The notes under the pieces: generated by a model
Databases searched by the model: none
The model's input: the letters and a program-made list of their open reading frames with translations, nothing else
Told to the model about the DNA's origin: nothing
Translations under genes and position numbers: made by a program
Shown: positions 1 through 12,015 of the stretch, piece after piece
Layout: each line of letters begins with the position of its first letter
Numbering within the stretch: the stretch's first letter is position 1
NCBI GenBank assembly: GCA_007844125.1
Contig: CM017572.1
Location: 21,993,407 to 22,057,406, forward strand
Direction of reading: 5' to 3'
DNA from: Sinonovacula constricta
Lineage: Eukaryota > Mollusca > Bivalvia > Cardiida > Solecurtidae
Length of the DNA: 64,000 nucleotides

Positions 1-620
1 CATTTGAGCCAAGATTAAAAAAAATCTTTCAATTAGTGTAGGACTTATAGAGCGGACACAACATATTGTCTAATACTTGATTGTATGTAAATTTGAAGAC
101 TGAAAAGGGGCATAACTTTGTCAAAATGCAATACAGAGTTATGAAACTTGACCTGCCTATCCTAATTGTGACACTTCATATATATTTTAAGTTTCAAGCA
201 AATACTTTTTCTAATTTCATAAATATTCAAATACATGGTAAAATTTAAGAATATTTTCTAAGTCAATTTTTGACCTTCAAGTGTGACCTTGACCTTAAGC
301 AGGCAAAAGAGTAACATGGGTTCTGCACATCCCCTTGTTGAGGTGAGCATTTGAGCCAAGATTAAAGAAAATCTTTCAATTAGTGTAGGACTTACAGAGC
401 AGACACGACATAATGTCTAATATTTGATTGTTTGATATTTGACCTTCAATTGTGACCTTGACCTTGAGCTGACACAGGGGCAACATGGGTTCTGCACATC
501 CCCTTGTTGAGGTGAACATTTCAGCCAAGTTTGAAGAAAATCCTTCAATTGGTATATGATTTATAGAGCGGACACGAAAATGGAGACAGACGGACGGATG
601 GACGGACAAAGCGAATCCAT
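1..620. repeat. Dispersed bivalve-type repeat, partial tandem copies
   Basis: Three diverged copies of a segment beginning 'gagccaagattaaa' and running through 'aatctttcaattagtgtagg' (near 5, 352 and 523) are joined by 'tgaccttgaccttgag' stretches. The block ends with 'gacagacggacggatgg' and 'ccccccacattttgtggtag' (581-650). This wording is typical of dispersed repeats in bivalve introns, as far as I know. No coding frame is supported. Bases 621-1165 hold nothing I can identify. Confidence 0.7.
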
Positions 621-1166
621 TATAGCCCCCCCACATTTTGTGGTAGGGGTATACAAAAGTGTTTTTGATTGAGAATGAATGCCATGATACCTTAAGTTTA
701 AATTTCCAAAAATTTAGCCCCAAAGCGGGTGTGCTTTTGCTAACAATTAACTTTTTTTTATATCATATACAGTTCTTTAAATTGTAGATTGATTTCACTC
801 TCTCAATTCTTGCTTCAAAGTTCAGGGATACAAGTGCTGCGACACTAGACTCAAGTAACATTAGTCATAAACAAGGTATTACTTGGTCCATCCAAGTATT
901 GGGTCTGTTGAGCACAAAGAAGAATTTTAATTCTAAACAAACAAGGCTATTTATCAACACGGCTTGGCCATTTCATGCAATACCCTGGCTCAACTGCAGA
1001 TTGTTTACTTATCTGTCTTCTGTGTAGATCCAATATACGACTGATTAGCAAAGCTCTAGATAAGGGTAGTAGATCAAATTTCATTGAGCTAATATATCCC
1101 ATATTTCTCAAAGAAACACTATATCGATGGTACTCATTTTACTTGTTTAATAGACACGATTCTAAT

Positions 1167-1955
1167 GGGTACCAGGTACATACAGTTTGGAGGTGAAATA
1201 AGGACTGTGGCTGAAATGTTTAAGTACCAGGTATATAGGGTGTGGAGGCGAAATATGGAATTTGGCAGAAACTTTTAAGTACAAGGTATATAGGGTGTGG
1301 AGATGAAATAAGGACTGTGGCTGAAATGTTTAAGTACCAGGTATATAGGGTGTGGAGGCAAAATACAGAATTTGGCAGAAACTTTTAAGTACAAGGTATA
1401 TAGGGTTTGGAGATGAAATAAGGACTGTGGCTGAAACTTTTAAGTACAAGGTATATAGGGTTTGGAGATGAAATAAGGACTGTGGCTGAAACTTTTAAGT
1501 ATAAGGTATATAGGGTGTGGAGGCGAAATACAGAATTTGGCAGAAACTTTTAAGTACAAGGTATATAGGGTTTGGAGATGAAATAAGGACTGTGGCTGAA
1601 CCTTTTAAGTACAAGTTATATAGGGTTTGGAGATGAAATAAGGACTGTGGCTGAAACTTTTAAGTACAAGGTATATAGGGTTTGGAGATGAAATAAGGAA
1701 TTTGGCTGAAACTTTTAAGTACAAGGTATATAGGGTTTGGAGATGAAATAAGGACTGTGGCTGAAACTTTTAAGTACAAGGTATATAGGGTTTGGAGGCA
1801 AAACAAGGAATTTGGCTGAATCTTTTAATTACATGGTATGAAAGTGAAATAAGGAATTTGGCTGAAACCTTCAAGTACAAGGTTTACAGAGTTCGTAGGT
1901 GAATTTGGCTGTAACTTTAAAGTGCAAAGTATATGAGGATATATAAGGAATTTGG
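1167..1955. repeat. 55-bp minisatellite, about 14 copies
   Basis: The unit begins 'aagtacaaggtatatagggt' and continues with 'ttggagatgaaataagg'. Starts at 1222 and 1277 give an exact 55-base period. Two alternating variants are visible ('ggactgtggctgaaa' and 'gaatttggcagaaa'). Copies decay at both ends. The core resembles the longer-period array at 28095-28495. Confidence 0.9.
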
Positions 1956-2054
1956 TAAAAAAAATTGATATACATGAAGAATGAGAAATAGTTTTCCAAT
2001 CTGGAACTTTGGATAAGGGTAAGTTGTCAAACTTGCCACAAGAATTTGACTTAC

Positions 2055-2071
2055 CACTCTTGGGTTTGAAC
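2055..2071 (-). CDS. Candidate 17-base microexon of the minus-strand gene
   Basis: On the minus strand a long polypyrimidine tract (complement of the G-run at about 2088-2106) leads to an AG. Seventeen bases follow (complement of 2055-2071), then GTAAGTC, a strong donor. The preceding exon (17600-18229) ends in phase 1; with this exon the frame reads Gly-Ser-Asn-Pro-Arg-Val without a stop and leaves phase 0. The distance from the previous exon is 15.5 kb. Such short exons can occur by chance, and no protein match supports this one. Low confidence; transcript data would decide. Confidence 0.25.
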
Positions 2072-2331
2072 CTACCAGCAGTGAAAAGGGGGAGGGGGGG
2101 GGGGGGATGTTGAATGTCCATCAGAAGAGAAGGGTTAAGGGTAAGAAACTGAATGTAAGAAAGCAAGACCTTCTGCTACATTTTAATGTTTTAAAACATG
2201 AATGTACAAGACAAAGTTGTTACCTAACTTTGGAAAAAAATATGCATGCAATGCCATTTTTTCTTTAGTTACTACCCACATTCTCTTTCATTAAGCATAT
2301 TGCTTAAACATAGCTGTTTGCAGCCTGACTA

Positions 2332-2812
2332 TAGACAGTTTCAACATCAGTGAAGATCCCTTATCTTGGCAGCCATCTTTGATGAATTTTAAAGAAGCGT
2401 AAATTTTATTTTCTTGTAATTTCTTCATTTGTGGTCCGAAAATTAAAAGCAATACACCATTGAAAAGCTCCTGAAATTCATATTTTTAGAATAAAATATT
2501 GGTAAAATTGATAAAGGCACACAGAATTAATACACAGAAATAAATAAAATTATTGGCTTATCCTAAAACAAAATGATCAGTGTATCTTTTTTGGTTGTAT
2601 TTTTTTACCTTTTTAACTATCAAAATATAGTTTTGATATATAAAATACATTATAAAAGCTGTTAAAATTTATATAAAATTCAGTAAAATAGACAGAAAAA
2701 TATAAACACAGTGCTGAGTTTAATACATCACATATTTCCAGATTTCGGCCTGCATTAGCTTCTGCCTTCAAAGATGGCTGCCTTAAACTGTCTATGACAT
2801 CACATGGAAAAC
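2332..2812 (+). mobile_element. MITE-like element with long inverted ends (family P), copy 1
   Basis: The left end 'tagacagtttc' (2332) with 'ggcagccatctttga' is the inverted counterpart of 'tcaaagatggctgcc' with 'aaactgtcta' (ending 2794). The interior is AT-rich with no open frame. A second copy lies at 42028-42530 in the opposite orientation and shares interior words such as 'aaaaaagatacactg' and 'cagatttcggcctgcatt' (allowing for strand). Homology continues past the right inverted repeat through 'gacatcacatggaaa', so the true end may be near 2812. Superfamily not assigned. Confidence 0.7.
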
Positions 2813-2863
2813 TATCTATTAATTAACTCAACTCTTAGACTGAAAGTTAAACCGGTTTCGGCA

Positions 2864-2940
2864 GAAAATCTAGCCACAATGCACTGGGAGCTGTTTGATC
2901 AGGATCTACACTTACTTTCAACCATTACAGCTTTTAACGC
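2864..2940. repeat. Short dispersed repeat E (about 80-110 bp)
   Basis: Contains 'cactgggagctgtttgatc' and 'aggatctacact', the hallmark words of a short repeat seen about ten times in this window. The full pattern is roughly 'tagatcctgatcagaca...ctgatctggatctacactatttgc', with inverted symmetry around GATC. Confidence 0.6.
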
Positions 2941-3039
2941 ATAAAAGAACTGGCACTGTACTGTAACCAAGAATTAAGTATTACTAATGAATCTCATGAA
3001 AATGTGCATGTCAATGACCTTACTATTTTTTTTTTTTAA

Positions 3040-3640
3040 TACTTTTACTTGTAGTTTTATTAAGACAAACTCACCTGGATTCAAGTAAATTGACATTTGT
3101 GAAAGCAGGTACTAATCCAATATTATATCCACATAATAAAACTAATATGTGCCAATATTAAATATAACATAAATTACACATTTTTACTTTGTATTAACAC
3201 ACTCCGCATCTGATTCAAACATACAGACATTAGACATTTCAAAACCTAGATCAATATTTGTCAACAACCCTAACAATCCAGCAGAATTTTTTTTATTTCA
3301 AACAAATACTCTTTACTTGATTTAAGTAAATTTACATTTGAGCAAGTTGTTCACCATTTACTATATCATAACTAGAAAACAAGTCAACAACTTTCCAGTT
3401 TCACCAGTAAACAAATAAAGATGAGATTTCATTTAAAAAACACACACACACACTCAATTGGATTTAATCAAAAGATTTGTGCAAGTGTCAACCTTCTTAA
3501 AAGATCTTATATATCGTCTACTAATTTAAAATCGACCAAAGCAATAAAAGATATGTAAACAAACTCACCAGGATCAAGATATATTGACATTTGAGCAGGT
3601 TGTTATCCAGTTATTATATCCTAGCTATAGAATTATGTTA
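3040..3640. repeat. Degenerate tandem repeat, about 245-bp period, three copies
   Basis: The phrase 'caagtaaattgacatttg' or close variants recurs near 3085, 3324 and 3576, each time followed by a 'gcaggtt...tattatatcc' type sequence and preceded by 'aaacaaactcacc' or similar. Copies are strongly diverged. The 'ctcacctgg' words mimic minus-strand splice donors but belong to the repeat. Bases 3640-4260 hold nothing else recognisable. Confidence 0.5.
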
Positions 3641-4261
3641 AATCAACATCTAATATCTTGCTACAACTGTGAAAAAACAGCACCAGGCAGAATCTCCCAT
3701 AGCCAAAGTATCAGCAACTAAAAACATCCTTCACTTTTATCCTACGTCCCACATTTACAGACGAGCTTACAAATTAATATTCACCTAAGTTATATATACC
3801 CTGATTTTAATTAGCTTCAATGCGATAATTTTTCAAAACATTTCTTTCAATCAACCTACCTTACAAAGCATTTGGCATTGCCTCAAGAGATTTCTAAAGC
3901 TATCCTCTCAATACTTTATCTTAACCTGCTTGGCATGTTTTGTTCAATGTGTAAGGGAATAGTAAGAATTCCGATAAAGCCGAGAGCAATGTGATCATAA
4001 TCTGTAGTTTTGCATCTATAGAAATAAAGCGTTGTGTAGTTATATTAATTTGCAAAAAAAATAAATAATAAAATGAGTAATTAACAAATAACCAGGTGAA
4101 GGGATAATCAATGTAAATTCTGAGGGTATCTCGACACCAATTTTGGCGACACCATTTTTTGGGACACTATGTTTGGCATCACTTCTTAATCCTTAGCTTG
4201 CTTCATTTGTGAATAACCCTGACTTATTCTTCATTTTCTACTTATATCAACCTGCAAAACT

Positions 4262-4400
4262 GCCTTGACACATTGCTAGACGCAGCAGAAAATAGTGCAG
4301 GTCCTGATCTGACAGATTCAAGCAGGTGGTTGGCTGATCTGGATCTTCCCTATTTGCTAAAGCAATATAAATACATACTTAGCAGACTAAAGGTCAGAAG
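4262..4400. repeat. Short dispersed repeat E
   Basis: 'aatagtgcaggtcctgatct' followed by 'ggctgatctggatcttccc' and 'acttagcagactaaag'. This is one of the most complete copies, including the flanking 'gcaggcta' type arm. The short open frame over it is not a gene. Bases 4400-4950 hold only decayed sequence with several 'tggtccacc/ccagt' words. Confidence 0.6.
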
Positions 4401-4949
4401 TTCACACATCGCTGATGATCTAAAGCACCCACAAACAATTACAAGTTCAGTCTTTGACAAAAACAGGTGGACCGTGGCCCAAATCTACTAAAATCTCTGA
4501 CAGTCCATTAAATTTTACAAGTTACATGGACCAACGGTCCACCAAAGTTTTCAGCCACATCATTTTCAATGTTCTTAATTATCATGAAAACACATTTACT
4601 AAACTCAACAACACTTTACAGTCTTTTACTGAACCCAACTACTCGTAACACCTCGGTTAGCTTACCAACCTTTTGTTTCAAAATGCCAAAATCCAACTGG
4701 TCCAGTAAAATTTTGTCCGGTCCAGTAGATAGTGCCAGCTTGGTGGACTGTATGTCCAGTGTTTTCTTTCAAATCATAATATTTTTATTGATTTATGATA
4801 TCATAATATTCCTACAGTGTATTAATTTGATACAAACAGTGCTGCCTGTACTAACAGCCTGGTCTCAAATCAAGTAAAAGTGTTTCGTAATACAATCAAG
4901 CGATTCATATCGTACAATGTTGTATATGACTAGCACCTGCAAAATTCTC

Positions 4950-6138
4950 AAGTGGTATGCATAACTGGATTACATCCCTTGTGGTATGCAAAACTGGATT
5001 ACATCCCTTGTGGTATGCATAACTGGGTTATGTCCCTTGTGGTATGCGTAACTGGGTTACATCCCTTGTGGTATGCATAACTGGGTTACATCCCTTGTGG
5101 TATGCATAACTGGGTTACGTCCCTTGTGGTATGCATAACTGGGTTGCAGCCCTTGTGGTATGTATAACTGGGTAACATTCCTTGTGGTATTCATAAATAG
5201 GTTACATCCCTTGTGATATGAATAATTGGGTTACATCCCTTGTGGTATGCATAACTGGGTTACATCCCTTGTGGTATGCATAACTGGGTTACATCCCTTG
5301 TGGCATTCATAACTGGATTACATCCCTTGTGGTATGCATAACTGGGTTACGTCCCTTGTGGTATGCATAACTGGGTTACGTCCCTTGTGGCATGCATAAC
5401 TGGGTTACATCCCTTGTGGTATGCATAACTGGGTTGCAGCCCTTGTGGTATGTATAACTGGGTTACATTCCTTGTGGTATTCATAAATGGGTTACATCTC
5501 TTGTGGTATGAATAATTGGGTTACATCCCTTGTTGTATGCATAACTGGGTTACATCCCTTGTGGTATGCATAACAGGGTTACAGTCCTTGTGGTATTCAT
5601 AGCTTGATTACATCCCTTGTGGTATGCATAACTGGGTTACGTCCCTTGTGGTATGCATAACTGGGTTACGTCCCTTGTGGTATGCATAACTGGGTTACAT
5701 CCCTTGTGGTATGCATAACTGGATTACATCCCTTGTGGTATGCATAACTGGGTTATGTCCCTTGTGGTATGCATAACTGGGTTACATCCCTTGTGGTATG
5801 CATAACTGGGTTACATCCTTGTGGTATGCATAACAGGGTTACATCCCTAGTGGTATGCATAACTGGGTTACATCCCCTGTGGTATGCATTACTGGTTTAC
5901 ATCCCTTGTGGTATGCATAACTGGATTACATCCCTTGTAGTATGCATAACTGGATTACATCACTTGTGGTATGCATAACTGGATTACATCCCTTGTGGTA
6001 TGCATAACTGGGTTGCATCCCTAGTTGTATGCATAACTGGGTTGCATCCCTAGTGGTATGCATAACTGGGTTACATCCCTTGTGGTATGCATAACTGGAT
6101 TACATCCCTTGTGGTATGTATAACAGGGTAATGTCACT
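4950..6138. repeat. 29-bp minisatellite, about 40 copies, with a 290-bp higher-order period
   Basis: The unit is 'ggtatgcataactgggttac' plus 'atcccttgt', 29 bases. Diagnostic variants recur exactly ten units apart: 'gggttgcagc' at 5141 and 5431, and the 'attcata...' variant at 5301 and 5591, showing duplication of a 10-unit block. Open frames over it change frame with each unit and are not genes. Confidence 0.92.
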
Positions 6139-6237
6139 TCGCTCTATAGAGACAATTGAAGAGTCAAAGGCAACCATTAATAAATTATGTCTAGTGCATA
6201 TATATATATATTGACAAAATTAAGAAACTGAGACAAG

Positions 6238-6320
6238 TACTGTAGATCATGATCAACTAATACCCACTGGGAGCTGTCTGATTAGGATCTACTCTATTTG
6301 CTGCCATTTCTTTCAATAGG
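6238..6320. repeat. Short dispersed repeat E
   Basis: 'cactgggagctgtctgat' followed by 'taggatctactctatttgct'. Same family as 2864 and 49548. Confidence 0.55.
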
Positions 6321-6611
6321 TCATGTAACCATTGCATGTTGTTCGTTTGAGAAAGAGTTTTTAATTTTTAATTTTTAAAAAAAAAAATTACACGGCTACA
6401 TTAATGTCACATGTAGAGGAATATTGCTGCTATAAAATTAGTTCAGGTCGGGACTCTGGCTTGTGAATAATAAGTTAATGCTAGTCTTGACTCTAAACTG
6501 TTGGACTTCATTACAACTGTCACAGTGAGGTGTCTATAATGAATACCAGCTATAGAGGATTTTGAGGAGAAGTAAATGTATTAAAAAAAGCATTAGAAAT
6601 ACCTTTACCTT

Positions 6612-6935
6612 GAACTGTTTGTTTGTTTGCTTATTGGGTTTTTTAGTCCAACCAACAATATTTCAGTTATTTGGAGACAGTGTCTACTTGAAGCAGATAT
6701 AGTACTGCATGCAGTGTGTAAAGCATGCCTTGAACACCTGGTATGTTACCACACCAAGTCACATTATCCTGACACTGCCCAATCAGTTGTGAAACTACCC
6801 TTATATACGCTTGAGCATTAGGCAGGGAGCTATACTACTACCATTTTTTATGACTTTGGTATGTCGCGGCCTGGGATCAAATCCGGTGCCTCCTGTACCT
6901 GCAGCCGAAGCAGAACTGTACTGGACAGCAAAGAG
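6612..6935 (-). mobile_element. SINE-A copy
   Basis: On the minus strand the element starts with a tRNA-like head: a degenerate A-box region, then 'atttgatcccaggccgcgac' containing a B-box-like GATCC. The body follows ('agtggtatagctccct', 'gtgtcaggataatgtgac', 'ctgcttcaag...cactgtctcc', 'aatattgttggt') and the tail is 'aataagcaaacaaac'. About ten further copies in the window define the family. The head is damaged here. Bases 6936-7220 hold nothing I can name. Confidence 0.85.
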
Positions 6936-7221
6936 TACAGATTCTGACCAGTTTCCGGCATGATCTACACCGTTTGCCCAAGGTCAACCAACAGTAAGCA
7001 GGATGAGGGTGAACAATACACCGACAGATAAGAATAACATCCATGTGACATTAATGTGGAGCCTACCTATTTTAATTGTAAAGGTAAATAAAAAGAAACA
7101 TATTTTCATTTGTTTGAATGTGAGTAATAAGATGACCATAACAGGTATTTGACCAACGGATTAACCGATCTTATTTTAGTGAATAAGGTTCCAATACATA
7201 AAGGTTAAGTTAAAGTATGAT

Positions 7222-7600
7222 CACAGCAGTATATTATTGTTTGACTTTTGTTAATCACACGGACACAATTATGGCCATATTGGCAATGTCAAGCTAATTA
7301 TTTGTGAAGGATGAAACTAGCCTTATATCTGGGTATAATGACTTTTTATCTGATGTAGTTTTTGCCTATTGAAAACATATGACAGGAGTTAAAAAATTCA
7401 ATATGGTTATATACATAAATCTAATGCTATTGTCTTTTTTAATAACTCAAATACCTCCATAACAATTACAAAATTTGCTTTACTGGACATGGCATAAGCT
7501 AGTTTGAAAACATCCTTGACTGGGACTTTAACCCACACAGTGAGGGGCTGAGTAGGTAACGACACTAACCACTCTGTTATGGGCGTCCCCCAGCATTTTA
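7222..7600 (-). mobile_element. SINE-B copy, degenerate
   Basis: The 3' part reads 'cacacggacacaattatggc' and 'catattggcaatgtcaagc' on the plus strand; the head end reads 'aacgacactaaccactctg' and 'gttatgggcgtccc'. This matches the SINE-B pattern at 33228-33460, with an unrelated AT-rich stretch (about 7310-7500) in the middle that may be an insertion. Bases 7600-7980 hold nothing recognisable. Confidence 0.55.
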
Positions 7601-7996
7601 ATGTTAATCTTAACTATTGTATGGCTATTAAAACCCCTCAACTAAAAACAAAATTATTATTGCGTTTCTTAACAGGTTCGCCCTAAATCATCGAACAACA
7701 ATTAGCCTACATTTTAATATTTACCTTTGAGCAAGTTTAATTTATTATGGTGTTTGCTAATGGTAAATATGAAGTTTTACAGTTTCTCAAATGTATAAAC
7801 ATAATTATGTTTCTTAACAGCATAATCCCAAATTATTTAATCATATCCATTTTTTCCATAATGGATTTCAATTTATAATTACAAAATAAATTCCAAAGAT
7901 CAATGATAATGTCCGACACTTCATCACATGGATAAACATAATTATTATTTAGTTAAAGTCCTCATTTGGCTAAGGATCCCCTCGGACTAGGGCTGA

Positions 7997-8241
7997 TGGG
8001 ATGAGATTAGCCGACATTTTTGCTGATACTGTGCAGCGACATTTCTATCATTATAGCACAGGGGCACTTATTAGGTGCCCAGGGACTGAACCTGGCCAGT
8101 CCATTATACTGACACCGACGAGTCAGGCATAATGCTGTCCCCTCAGCCCTGAGCGTTAGGAGGGAAGCCACTATTTTGTTTGAACCCACGACCTCCCGAT
8201 CCGCAAGCCGACGGTCTACCACCTGAGCTTTTGTGACCTGT
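7997..8241 (-). mobile_element. SINE-C copy with target-site duplication
   Basis: Minus-strand tRNA-like head: A-box-like 'agctcaggtggtagaccgtc', then 'ggatcgggaggtcgtgggtt' with a B-box-like GGTTCAAAC. The body includes 'agcattatgcctgactcgtc' and 'gggcacctaataagtgcccc', and the tail is of TCCCA type. It is flanked by 'cggactagggctga' (7983-7996) and 'cggaccaggctga' (8242-8254), a slightly diverged duplication. The minus-strand frame gives the familiar spurious 'DRRLADREVVGSN' translation, not a gene. Bases 8260-8755 hold nothing recognisable. Confidence 0.85.
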
Positions 8242-8756
8242 CGGACCAGGCTGACGCCCGTTCTATATCAAATCATTAAATAACAATATATACCCAGTAA
8301 AAACATTTATCACAAGGCACATGAGTATGTTTATTTATCAGAATGTAAATATGATGTTTAATACTTCTTCAACTATATCAACACACAGTTTCAGGTTAGA
8401 TGTTTGCCTAAACAGATTAACCCAAAGTCATTTAACCTTAATAGATATATTTTTAATATTTTATTTCCAAATCAAACATATGAACACTAGATACATAACT
8501 TCAAAATATCTCCTTCAAGAGTACAAGAGTAATTTATGTTGATAAACAAATATCAAACAATTGAAAATTATAATGACATAAGTATACTTTAATTGGTGTG
8601 TGTGTATAAACATAAATTGACAATCACTTGACATTCTTTTTTAAATTTCAACAATATCAAACTATAGCCTGCTAGATATTAAGTTAAGTACTTATAATTT
8701 GAAAAAAAATATTTTTTTTGTGCAAACTATGCTGTTATTTATATGTGAGTTAAAAT

Positions 8757-10810
8757 ATGGATAGAGACATAGCCAATAGTGCCGTTCCTAATCAGCTGGC
8801 AGATCTGGATCAACACCAGCTGCTTGGGTCTGATTGTTTCATGTATAGCTGGCAGACCTGGATCTACACCAGCTGCCTGGGTCTGATTGTTTCATGTATA
8901 GCTGGCAGATCTGGATCTACACTATCTGACTGGGCCAGATTGTTTCATGTATAGCTGGCAGATCTTGATCTACACTAGCTGCCTGGGCCAGATTGTTTCA
9001 TGTATAGCTGGCAGACCTGGATCTACACTAGCTGACTGGGCCAGATTGTTTCATGTATAGCTGCCAGACCTGGATCTGCACTTGCTGACTGGGCCTGATT
9101 GTTTCATGTATAGCTGACAGATCTAGATCTACACTAGCTACCTGGGCCAGATTGTTTCATGTATAGCTGACAGATCTGGATCTACACTAGCTACCTGGGC
9201 CAGATTGTTTCATGTATAGCTGCCAGACCTGGATCTACACTTGCTGACTGGGCCTGATTGTTTCATGTATAGCTGACAGATCTGGATCTACACTAGCTGC
9301 CCGGGTCTGATTGTTTCATGTATAGCTGGCAGACCTGGATCTGCACTTGCTGACTGGGCCAGATTGTTTCATGTATAGCTGGCAGACCTGGATCTACACT
9401 ATCTGCCTGGGCAAGATTGTTTCATGTACAGCTGGCAGACCTGGATCTACACTAGCTACCTGGGCCAGATTGTTTCATGTACAGCTGACAGATCTGGATC
9501 TACACTAGCTACCTGGGCCAGATTGTTTCATGTATAGCTGGCAGACCTGGATCTGCACTTGCTGACTGGGTCAGAATGTTTCATGTATAGCTGGCAGATC
9601 TGGATCTACACTATCTGCCTGGGCCAGATTGTTTCATGTATAGCTGACAGACCTGGATATACACTAGCTACCTGAGCCAGATTGTTTCATGTATAGCTGC
9701 CAGACCTGGATCTGCACTTGCTGACTGGGCCTGATTGTTTCATGTATAGCTGACAGATCTGGATCTACACTAGCTACCTGGGCCAGATTGTTTCATGTAT
9801 AGCTGACAGATCTGGATCTACACTAGCTACCTGGGCCAGATTGTTTCATGTATAGCTGGCAGACCTGGATCTGCACTTGCTGACTGGGCAAGATTGTTTC
9901 ATGTATAGCTGGCAGACCTGGATCTACACTATCTGCCTGGGTCTGATTGTTTCATGTACAGCTGGCAGACCTGGATCTACACTAGCTACCTGGGCCAGAT
10001 TGTTTCATGTATAGCTGGCAGACCTGGATCTACACTATCTGCCTGGGCAAGATTGTTTCATGTATAGCTGACAGACCTGGATCTACACTAGCTACCTGGG
10101 CCAGATTGTTTCATGTATAGTTGGCAGACCTGGATCTGCACTTGCTGACTGGGCAAGATTGTTTCATGTACAGCTGACAGATCTGGATCTACACTATCTG
10201 CCTGGGCAAGATTGTTTCATGTATAGCTGGCAGATCTGGATCTACACTAGCTACCTGGGCCAGATTGTTTCATGTATAGCTGGCAGATCTGGATCTACAC
10301 TTGCTGACTGGGCCAGATTGTTTCATGTATAGCTGGCAGATCTGGATCTACACTAGCTACCTGGGCCAGATTGTTTCATGTATAGCTGGCAGATCTGGAT
10401 CTATACCAGCTGCCCGGGTCTGATTGTTTCATGTGTAGCTGGCAGATCTGGATCTACACTAGCTACCTGGGCCAGATTGTTTCATGTATAGCTAGCAGAT
10501 CTGGATCTACACTAGCTACCTAGGCCAGATTGTTTTATGTATAGCTGGCAGATCTGGATCTATACCAGCTGCCCAAGTCTGATTGTTTCATGTATAGCTG
10601 GCAGATCTGGATCTACACTAGCTACCTGGGCCTGATTGTTTCATGTACAGCTGGCAGACCTGGATCTACACTTGCTGGCTGGGCCAGATTGTTTCATGTA
10701 TAGCTGGCAGATCTGGATCTACACTAGCTACCTGGGCCAGATTGTTTCATGTATAGCTGGCTGATCTGGATCTATACTAGCTACCTGGGCCAGATTATTT
10801 CATGTATATC
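8757..10810. repeat. 53-bp minisatellite, about 38 copies, derived from dispersed repeat E
   Basis: The unit is 'gctggcagatctggatctac' then 'actagctacctgggccag' then 'attgtttcatgtata'; starts at 8901 and 8954 give 53 bases. The 'ctgatctggatctacact' core is the same as in the dispersed repeat at 4262, 26300 and 38155. The left edge (8757-8800, 'agccaatagtgccgttccta') looks like an unexpanded E copy. Variants of position 30 ('gctacc', 'gctgcc', 'gctgac', 'tctgcc') are shuffled along the array. Confidence 0.92.
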
Positions 10811-11587
10811 AGTTATTAAATAATTTGAAAACAAAAACAAGTTAAACCTCAGCATTTTCAGGGTTTTTATACCTTTAAAAGTTTAAAGGCCCCTCCCCCT
10901 TGAAAAATAAGCCTAGCTTTTCCACAAAAAAGATGAAAATTTCCCTCCAATAAATTTAATATTTCATTGACAAAATGCAGAAATTAGATGCAATAATGCC
11001 AATTTGTAACTACAGTGGTAGCTGAAGTGAACTGGACTGTGATAATCTAGGGAGGAGTTTAAAAAACAACAACAACAGGGAGATGGCCTTGTAATAAACA
11101 TATGAGATGCATAACAGTAAATTAAATGTTAAACATTCACATTTTCAACCTATTTTAATAAAATGCCTAGAAATTTCTCCTTTTTCAAAGGCATCAGGCC
11201 CTGTCTCCTTTTTCGGAAAAAAAACAACAACAAAAAACAACAACACACACCCTGATTTCTTTCCCCTCTTAAACATACCAGTAGCCATACCATACCTCTC
11301 CAAACCAATATGCAATATGGCTTCATGCCAAGTACTTGCTTATGGTGCCTTTAAAACTTATCTTATTTGAAGTGTTCAATGCCAGTAGATAGATTTAAGA
11401 ATTTTTATTGGGTTCTTTATATATATATAAGGTGTTGGCTCAAAGGTTTCATGAATTAAAGTACGAGAAATTGGTAGCAAAAGGATGAGGGGAGGGCGAG
11501 TGCAACAAGTGGCAGAAAAGAAATTAAAAAAATCTGGTTTTTATGTGACAATAAATCCCATAATTTTTAACCCAAACCCCATTAATG
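10811..11587. other. Unannotated AT-rich sequence
   Basis: No gene, repeat or element is supported. There is a pyrimidine-rich patch near 10886 and A-rich CAA stretches near 11218-11245. Confidence 0.5.
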
Positions 11588-11870
11588 TTTATTGGGTTTA
11601 TCGTCCCACCAACAGTATTTCAGTTATCTGGAGATGGCTTCACTGTGTTTAGCATGCCATGAACGCTTGGCATGATACCACACCAATTCACATTATCCCG
11701 ACAGCTGGCCACCCTGTCGTGGAACTGCCCTTATATTTGCTTGAGCGTAAGCAAGGGAGCTATACCACTACCATTATTTACGACTTTGGCATGTCACGGC
11801 CCAGGATCGAACACGGGTCCTACTATTCCTGGAGCAGTCGCTCTACCGGTTGCACTACCAGGTCCAGTCT
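11588..11870 (-). mobile_element. SINE-A copy with 9-bp target-site duplication
   Basis: Full element on the minus strand, from a tRNA-like head ('ctggtagtgcaaccggtaga' and 'gtgttcgatcctgggccg') to the tail 'aaacccaataaac'. It is flanked by 'ccattaatg' at 11579-11587 and 11871-11879, an exact 9-base duplication, which fixes both ends. Head boxes: A-like TAGTGCAACCGG, B-like GTTCGATCC. Confidence 0.9.
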
Positions 11871-12015
11871 CCATTAATGCTCAGTGACATTGTTATATTA
11901 TGGGGGCTACAAAAAGTAGTATAAAGTCAGAGTTGGGGGAAACGGAGGGAAAAGACAAATGTTGGCAGAGAGCGGAAAAAACAAAATGTTCCTGTGGCAA
12001 CATATCAAAAAACAT

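Noticed and set aside
3067..3570. Minus-strand donors 'CCAG|GTGAGT' and 'CCTG|GTGAGT'
   Set aside because: Both fall at the same place in a degenerate 245-bp repeat, and the adjacent sequence does not give a conserved open exon.
4950..6138. 29-bp direct repeats resembling the size of CRISPR repeats
   Set aside because: Units are contiguous with no spacers, and the context is plainly eukaryotic.
6627..6821. Short plus-strand frames over SINE-A copies
   Set aside because: The same peptide-like words recur wherever the SINE occurs, on changing frames.
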